DNA of 10,105 nt, from the NCBI GenBank assembly GCA_023434425.1, contig JAEYSS010000288.1, positions 1 through 10,105 of the forward strand. Direction: 5' to 3'. This stretch comes from Pseudomonadota bacterium. GTDB taxonomy: Bacteria; Pseudomonadota; Alphaproteobacteria; Ferrovibrionales; Ferrovibrionaceae. The notes under the pieces were generated by a model that saw only the letters and a program-made list of their open reading frames with translations, was not told the DNA's origin and ran no database searches. A program made the position numbers and the translations under genes. Below, piece after piece: positions 6,785 to 10,105 of this stretch (positions within the stretch are counted from its first letter, which is position 1; each line of letters starts with the position of its first letter).

Positions 6785-6832
6785 TTGTCCGGCGGAATTT
6801 CCGCCGGATGGAACCACAGGCCGACCAGCAGG
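6766..6832 (+). repeat. 67-bp direct repeat, left copy
   Basis: Identical at all 67 positions to 8114-8180 (offset 1348 bp). It contains the last codons and stop of the MCP gene and, on the other strand, a relic of the last codons of the PAS_5 gene (ending HKARI-stop). It includes a palindrome at 6788-6808, TCCGGCGGAA and TTCCGCCGGA around one central base. There is no T-run after it, so it is not an obvious terminator. The repeat ends in GG, which is also the first two bases of the tRNA-derived sequence. It is a flanking duplication or attachment-site-like repeat of the insert. Confidence 0.95.
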
Positions 6833-6838
6833 CGCCGT

Positions 6839-6914
6839 GCCGGCGTAGTTCAGCTGGTAGGGCAAGTCTTTCGTAAAGTCGAGGTCGGGGGTTCGAGTCC
6901 CTCCGCCGGCTCCA
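6839..6914 (+). tRNA. Degenerate second copy of tRNA-Thr(CGT), probable pseudo-tRNA
   Basis: This 76-nt copy differs from the intact tRNA at 4741-4816 at only four positions: C11 to T (6849), A23 to G (6861), A29 to T (6867) and discriminator A73 to T (6911). The two D-stem changes leave U.G wobble pairs, so that arm can still form. A29 to T creates a U-U mismatch which, with A27-G43, leaves three pairs in the anticodon stem. The anticodon CGT and the encoded CCA are kept. Identity also extends 8 bp upstream (GGCGCCGT), but the candidate promoter of the first copy was not carried along. It would be transcribed only by read-through from the MCP gene. Function is doubtful but not excluded. Confidence 0.75.
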
Positions 6915-6995
6915 TTCGCGGAGTAGCAATAACAAGCGCTTAGCTGTCTCGGTCGAGCAAAGCTCTCCTTGCAATCACCCTCTGTCATTCATGCG

Positions 6996-7991
6996 TCACT
7001 CGGAGATGCTGGATGGTGGTTGTTCGGCGACGCTAAGCATTCTCACGCGGTTAGAGAAGACACGATGTAGATCATTTAATCTGCCAACCAGCCATGCGTG
7101 CTGGCGTGGCCAATCGGCCTCGTCCTCAGGATCAACTTCATTCAAATAGCTGGAAATCCTGCAATCGCGGCGGGAAGGTAGATCCTCCCACTCCAAGACA
7201 TAGCCGATTTGCTGCTCAATAAGTGCCTTATCTCTTTGCAGCATTACAAAGAACGCATTTGCATCTTTTCCGGCGATGTAGAGTTCGGCTCGAATTTGCC
7301 GCTTCTGACGGATCATTACCGCACTGAGATGAAAATGGCTTCGGCCCACAGGGTAAGTCATCCATGACTGAGGTCGTGGGCGTCTATTACCGGCAACTGG
7401 TCCGCGCGCTGTTTCCAGTGCTTCGTGAAGGGCACCCCAGTACGACAGTTGTTTAGACCGTAAATCCGACAATTCATTTTCATCGATTGCGCGTGCGGCC
7501 TGAGCGACTGAACGCGACCAATCATTTGGTTTACATATGATGTTGAATTTTGGTGCAACGGGCGAGTCAGCGATTCGCCACAGTTCGACTTCCAAACCAA
7601 AAAACTTGAAATTCTCGTCTGTGATCTTGTTCAGCCAGTCCAGTGTTGATCTATGCTCCTCGGTGAATCGTGCCGCGATCCATATGATGGTCACCGCTTC
7701 AAGTCCGGATGCATAGGTCAGTAATTGGCCAAGATGAGTGTGGTCGGTGCGCTCAAGCTGGTTCTCAATCAGAACCCAGGCGTTAGAGCCTACGTCCTTG
7801 CACAGAATGTCTGCCCGGAATGGCCCAACCGGCCGTTCTTGTGCTTCCAACTCCAAATCCAATCCCAGCGCTTCGCCGAGCAACGCTAAATTGTCACTAC
7901 GAGCCAGCCACGGAGTAAAATCCGTAGCCTCGCTCGCCCATATGTCACGCAACTCAACTCGACTCAGACGGCTGAGTGGTGCCATCGGCAT
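6996..7991 (-). CDS. DUF4268 domain protein with PD-(D/E)XK-like N-terminus
   Basis: A 331-residue soluble protein. The N-terminal part (about residues 8-150) has the pattern of a restriction-endonuclease-like fold: VGPFRADIL (Asp61), then VLIENQLERTDHTHLGQLLTY, where Glu76-x-Gln78 stands in for the D/E-x-K pair and the following helix has the usual QL-x2-Y spacing. ASGLEAVTIIWIAARF (about 94-109) follows as a further core strand. The C-terminal part (about 180-325) matches the DUF4268 pattern, with VGRSHFHLSAV, EWEDLP and a final helix with RHAWLV-like residues before FSNRVRML. Its substrate is unknown. A DNA-cleaving defence role is an inference from the fold and the accessory context. The start at 7991 has GGGAG (7998-8002) six bases upstream. 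Base composition is lower in GC than all neighbours, and the gene is alone in the insert, both signs of transfer. Confidence 0.85.
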   Translation of the reverse strand: MPMAPLSRLSRVELRDIWASEATDFTPWLARSDNLALLGEALGLDLELEAQERPVGPFRADILCKDVGSNAWVLIENQLERTDHTHLGQLLTYASGLEAVTIIWIAARFTEEHRSTLDWLNKITDENFKFFGLEVELWRIADSPVAPKFNIICKPNDWSRSVAQAARAIDENELSDLRSKQLSYWGALHEALETARGPVAGNRRPRPQSWMTYPVGRSHFHLSAVMIRQKRQIRAELYIAGKDANAFFVMLQRDKALIEQQIGYVLEWEDLPSRRDCRISSYLNEVDPEDEADWPRQHAWLVGRLNDLHRVFSNRVRMLSVAEQPPSSISE

Positions 7992-8113
7992 TTTTTTCTC
8001 CCGTTTCTGTTGCTAGCGCCAGAAAATCCTGCATGTCGCTGCTGGGTTCATCCCGCCGCCGCGAATTGACGCGCTCAGTTCCGAGTCATTTTTTTCTTCG
8101 ACGCCAGCCCAGC

Positions 8114-8180
8114 CTATATCCGCGCCTTGTGATTGTCCGGCGGAATTTCCGCCGGATGGAACCACAGGCCGACCAGCAGG
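8114..8180 (+). repeat. 67-bp direct repeat, right copy
   Basis: Perfect copy of 6766-6832. Here it forms the true 3' end of the PAS_5 gene (minus strand, stop at 8114-8116) and also carries a relic of the MCP C-terminal codons (YIRAL-stop on the plus strand). The internal palindrome lies at 8136-8156. Homology stops at 8113 on the left (C against G) and at 8181 on the right (A against C). Confidence 0.95.
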
Positions 8181-8590
8181 AAATTCGGCCGCTCGCCGCT
8201 GCCCAGCGGCAGCATCAGGCGGTCGTAGGGCGTGTGATGCTTGCCGTCATCGGTGCGCGGCATGATGCGGTCGCAGATCGGCCGGGCCAGCGTCAGGCAG
8301 CGCCGGTAGCCGCTGGTGGTGCTGATCGCGCGCTCGTCCAGCACGGTGGCCGACAGGCGCTGGCCGGTATGGTCGATGCCCAGCCGCGCCGCGCTGATCG
8401 GCGAGAAGCGGTGAAAATAGAAGTCGCCGTCGTCCAGGCTCTCGATCAGATGCAGCCGTCCGGCCCAGGGCATCAGGGTGCGGCCGTCGAAAGCCTCGCG
8501 CGGCGGAAAACGGCGCGTGCCCGCATGCATGCGCCAGAGCGCAAGCAATGTCTTCAGATCGTCGGGCAGGTCGTCTTCTGTGGTCTGCAT
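8114..8590 (-). CDS. PAS_5-type PAS domain protein
   Basis: This 158-residue cytoplasmic protein has the layout of the alphaproteobacterial PAS_5 family. An N-terminal helix (LKTLLALWRMHAGTRRFPPR) leads to the lead-in DGRTLMPWAGRLHLIESLDD, then the core FYFHRFSPISAARLGIDHTG (about residues 57-76), YRRCLTLARPICDRI, and a terminal strand LMLPLGSGERPNFLLVGLWF. Family members are mostly uncharacterised single-PAS proteins, and the ligand is unknown. The last 22 residues and the stop lie within the right copy of the 67-bp repeat. A relic of them persists 1348 bp upstream, so the gene originally ran tail to tail into the MCP gene with a 19-bp overlap. The start at 8590 fits the family N-terminus. 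The ribosome-binding site is weak. It diverges from the paiB-like gene. Confidence 0.85.
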   Translation of the reverse strand: MQTTEDDLPDDLKTLLALWRMHAGTRRFPPREAFDGRTLMPWAGRLHLIESLDDGDFYFHRFSPISAARLGIDHTGQRLSATVLDERAISTTSGYRRCLTLARPICDRIMPRTDDGKHHTPYDRLMLPLGSGERPNFLLVGLWFHPAEIPPDNHKARI

Positions 8591-8626
8591 CTCAGGACGT
8601 AATTTTGAATCTCTCTAGCATGTTAA

Positions 8627-8724
8627 GGCCGGAGGTTGAATCGAAAGTCCCGGGAAAGTTGCGCAGATATTTGTCCCCCGTCCCCGCATAACCCCCGGTA
8701 GAGCGAATGTTAACCCCTCCGGCC
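8627..8724. repeat. Inverted repeat in the PAS_5/paiB divergent region
   Basis: GGCCGGAGG (8627-8635) and its exact complement CCTCCGGCC (8716-8724) lie 80 bp apart. A TGTTAA precedes each arm (8621 and 8709). They sit in the 246-bp divergent intergenic region (8591-8836), which otherwise shows no gene. This could be a regulatory or looping site, but 9-bp matches can arise by chance in GC-rich DNA. Confidence 0.3.
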
Positions 8725-8772
8725 AGTTTTTTTGCGGGCGGGGCGGGAGACAAGAAGGGTGCAATTCTGCGG

Positions 8773-8801
8773 TTGCAGGCGGGGGCGGCGCGCCGTATTC
8801 C
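8773..8801 (+). promoter_or_regulatory. Weak promoter candidate for the paiB-like gene
   Basis: TTGCAG (8773-8778), a 17-bp spacer, then TATTCC (8796-8801). Each hexamer matches consensus at only 3 of 6 positions, but the spacing and the location 36 bp before the start codon fit. Low confidence. Confidence 0.25.
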
Positions 8802-8836
8802 CGACCGCGACCAGCCCTCATCCGAGCGACCCCGCC

Positions 8837-9478
8837 ATGTATATCCCCGCCCATTTCGCGCCCGCCGACCGTGACAGCCTGTTTCAGCTGATCGAGACGC
8901 ATGCCTTCGGCCTGCTGGTCTCCGGCAGCAGCCCGGGCGCAGCCGCCGGGATGATTGCCAGCCATATCCCCTTCCTGCTCGACCGCGCGCGTGGCGAACA
9001 CGGCACGCTGCTCTGCCATCTGGCGGCGGCGAATGACCAGGTCGCGGCACTGGACGGGCAGGAGGTGCTCTGCATCTTCCAGGGCCCGCATGGATATGTC
9101 TCGCCGAACTGGTATGCGAAAAAGCCGGCCGTGCCCACCTGGAACTATATGGTGGTGCATGCCTATGGCCGCGTGCGCGTCACGCGCGATGCGGCCGAGC
9201 TGCGCCGCATCGTCGACCGGCTGTCGAAGATTTATGAAGGCCCCGATGGCTGGCAGCTGGATGACGAGCCGGACAGTTTCTTCACCGGCATGGCGCGCGG
9301 CATCGTCGGCATCGAGATTCCGGTGGCGAAGCTCGAAGGCAAGTTCAAGCTCAGCCAGAACCGGCCGCTGCCCGATATCGATGGTGTGATCGCCAATCTC
9401 CGTCGTCTGGGCGGCGAGGAAAATCTGGCGCTGGCCGCTGCGATGGATGCGGCAGCACAGAAGAAGCGGGAGAAGTAA
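8837..9478 (+). CDS. paiB: PaiB-like FMN-binding protein
   Basis: A 213-residue cytosolic protein of the PaiB / FMN_bind_2 family (flavin-binding split-barrel fold). Characteristic segments in order: MYIPAHFAPAD at the start, LLCHLAAANDQ (about residues 57-67), VLCIFQGPHGYVSPNWYAKK (about 77-96), VPTWNYMVVHAYGRV (about 99-113), and GIVGIEIPVAKLEGKFKLSQNR (about 155-176), with the conserved GK-x-K-x-SQNR. In Bacillus subtilis PaiB is described as a negative regulator of protease and sporulation genes. Whether alphaproteobacterial relatives regulate transcription or act as flavin enzymes is unclear. The partner gene paiA is not in the window. The start at 8837 gives the family N-terminus. The frame stays open upstream to 8732, but those residues are basic and unlike the family. 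The Shine-Dalgarno is weak. Confidence 0.9.
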   Translation: MYIPAHFAPADRDSLFQLIETHAFGLLVSGSSPGAAAGMIASHIPFLLDRARGEHGTLLCHLAAANDQVAALDGQEVLCIFQGPHGYVSPNWYAKKPAVPTWNYMVVHAYGRVRVTRDAAELRRIVDRLSKIYEGPDGWQLDDEPDSFFTGMARGIVGIEIPVAKLEGKFKLSQNRPLPDIDGVIANLRRLGGEENLALAAAMDAAAQKKREK

Positions 9479-9547
9479 GTTTCTCGTCGTCCCCGTGGCC
9501 GGCGGCGTTGCCGCCTTAAATAAACAGCCCCCCCCAGCCCGGCGGCG

Positions 9548-9597
9548 GCGATCCAGAAACGCGACAGCCTGGGTTCCCGCTTTCGCGGGAACGACGA
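9548..9597. repeat. REP-like dispersed intergenic repeat with hairpin
   Basis: The core GTTCCCGC-TTTC-GCGGGAAC (9573-9592) is a perfect 8-bp hairpin with a 4-nt loop. Its flanks match the common proteobacterial intergenic repeat whose reverse strand translates to the spurious peptide VVPAKAGTQ, visible here. Such elements usually sit between convergent genes, as this one does. The outer limits given are approximate. Confidence 0.65.
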
Positions 9598-9606
9598 AGA
9601 TACATA

Positions 9607-9647
9607 AAAAAGCCCGGCCAGAAAACGATCTCTGCGCCGGGCTTTTT
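9607..9647. terminator. Bidirectional rho-independent terminator
   Basis: A 12-bp perfect stem, AAAAAGCCCGGC (9607-9618) with GCCGGGCTTTTT (9636-9647), has a 17-nt loop and an A-run/T-run on the two sides. It can therefore end transcription from both the paiB-like gene (plus) and the chemoreceptor gene (minus), which converge here. Confidence 0.88.
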
Positions 9648-9671
9648 CCGTTTCGGATGAATGTTGCCGCG

Positions 9672-10105
9672 TTAATCGGCGGCGTCCTCCAGGTCGCTGT
9701 CATTGGCGGCCAGTGTTGCCGCTTCGCCATCGACGCGGAAATGCCCGACCAGTTCGGCCAGCTGACGCGCCTGGTTGGCCATGGCCTGGGCCGAGGCGTT
9801 GGTCTGCTCGACCAGCGCGCCGTTGCGCTGGGTCATCTCGTCCATGTTGACCACGGCGCCGTTGACCTCTTCCAGACCACGCGACTGCTCGCTGCTGGCA
9901 GCCGCGATCTCGGCCACGATATCCGACACCTTCTTCACGCTGGTCACGATCTCGGCCAGGGCCGCGCCGGTCTGGTTCACCAGCGCCGCACCCGTTTTCA
10001 CCTGCGCATTCGACTGGTTGATCAGCGCCTTGATATCCTTCGAGGCATTGGCAGACCGCTGCGCCAGCGCGCGCACTTCCTGCGCCACCACGGCAAAGCC
10101 CTTGC
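9672..10105 (-). CDS. Methyl-accepting chemotaxis protein, C-terminal part only
   Basis: The frame is open from the window edge to a TAA at 9672-9674, giving about 144 residues of a chemoreceptor C-terminus. It enters in the middle of the conserved hairpin tip (KGFAVVAQEVRALAQRSA) and then runs down the C-terminal signalling helix with the methylation-region pattern (SSEQSRGLEEVNGAVVNMDE, then QRNGALVEQTNASAQAM) to an acidic tail (DSDLEDAAD). The sensory half is outside the window, so the signal cannot be stated. Its helix pattern resembles classical membrane chemoreceptors more than the soluble receptor at 5561-6784, so it is not a simple duplicate. Its transcription converges on paiB at the terminator next to its stop. 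Confidence 0.93.
   Translation of the reverse strand, partial: KGFAVVAQEVRALAQRSANASKDIKALINQSNAQVKTGAALVNQTGAALAEIVTSVKKVSDIVAEIAAASSEQSRGLEEVNGAVVNMDEMTQRNGALVEQTNASAQAMANQARQLAELVGHFRVDGEAATLAANDSDLEDAAD

Larger units (their letters stand above)
6833..8113. mobile_element. 1281-bp lower-GC insert between 67-bp repeats (tRNA copy plus DUF4268 gene)
   Basis: Between the two repeat copies lies a segment of visibly lower GC: about half G+C, with a sampled line at 7021-7080 near 45%, against about 65% in host genes. It carries a mutated tRNA-Thr at its left edge and one nuclease-like gene on the minus strand. No integrase, transposase, resolvase or relaxase is present, and no convincing terminal inverted repeats. 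The ends are weakly similar (GCCGGCGTAG at the left, GCTGGCGTCG reading in from the right, 8 of 10), which may be chance. Removing 1348 bp (the insert plus one repeat) would rebuild two intact convergent genes overlapping by 19 bp. Non-coding parts (6915-6995 and 7992-8113) show no clear gene. Mobility is inferred. Confidence 0.7.

Noticed and set aside
4817..6838. The PAS/MCP pair as a second island between the two tRNA-Thr copies
   Set aside because: The pair has host-like GC and codon use, and the second tRNA copy is better explained as part of the 1.28-kb insert because it abuts the 67-bp repeat.
6955..6969. GAGC-AAA-GCTC hairpin followed by TCCTT as a terminator after the second tRNA
   Set aside because: A four-bp stem with no real T-run is too weak to call.
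6191..6988. Minus-strand frame of 265 codons covering the second tRNA, containing GGGTRTPDLDFTK
   Set aside because: That peptide is the known spurious translation of the reverse strand of tRNA genes. The rest is antisense to the MCP gene.
7954..8034. Minus-strand 26-codon frame (MQDFLALATETGEKN...) overlapping the start of the DUF4268 gene
   Set aside because: It looks like a plausible N-terminus but has only a weak ribosome-binding site, no known match and no way to tell it from chance. A conserved short protein in relatives would change this.
6833..8113. Terminal inverted repeats of an insertion sequence
   Set aside because: Only 8 of 10 weak similarity between the ends, part of which is tRNA acceptor stem, with no transposase and a 67-bp duplication that fits no IS family.
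8732..8836. Upstream in-frame start for the paiB-like gene
   Set aside because: The added residues are basic and low-complexity, while the family begins at MYIPAHF (8837).
8615..9730. Minus-strand frame of 371 codons with VVPAKAGTQ
   Set aside because: It is antisense to the paiB-like gene and runs through the REP-like repeat and terminator. The peptide is a repeat artefact.
1..10105. CRISPR array, riboswitch or replication origin
   Set aside because: No regularly spaced repeats, no recognisable riboswitch core and no iteron or DnaA-box cluster were seen on reading both strands.

Overview
The window is high-GC DNA whose gene content and order point to an alphaproteobacterium, probably from the Rhodospirillales or a neighbouring order. 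The order hemC-hemD-mitofilin/Mic60-like-hemY is typical of that class. The host genes look roughly two-thirds G+C. No genus can be named from the sequence alone.

Layout. (1) Positions 1-3898 hold a tight plus-strand cluster: hemC (5' end outside the window), hemD (1-nt overlap), a COG4223 mitofilin-like membrane protein, and a HemY-like TPR membrane protein with a C-terminal zinc ribbon. (2) A glutathione S-transferase family gene (3899-4543, minus) converges on hemY with back-to-back stop codons. (3) A complete tRNA-Thr(CGT) gene lies at 4741-4816 with a candidate promoter and terminator. (4) An AT-rich leader precedes an Aer-type PAS protein and a soluble methyl-accepting chemotaxis protein (5003-6784). 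Together they look like an Aer energy-taxis receptor split into two genes. (5) At 6766-8180 a 67-bp perfect direct repeat brackets a lower-GC insert. The insert begins with a mutated second copy of the tRNA-Thr and carries a single gene for a DUF4268 protein with a PD-(D/E)XK-like N-terminus. (6) A PAS_5-type protein (8114-8590, minus) diverges from a PaiB-like FMN-binding protein (8837-9478, plus). (7) A REP-like hairpin and a strong bidirectional terminator separate paiB from the 3' end of another chemoreceptor (9672-10105, minus, truncated by the window).

The most interesting part is the insert. The repeat covers the last codons of both convergent flanking genes, so the insertion left both genes intact. 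Before insertion these genes would have overlapped tail to tail by 19 bp. The left repeat ends exactly where similarity to the upstream tRNA-Thr begins, sharing the two bases GG. No integrase or transposase is visible. The simplest reading is a small acquired cassette, possibly defence-related, inserted by an unidentified mechanism that duplicated 67 bp. Site-specific recombination and illegitimate, template-switch-like recombination are both open.
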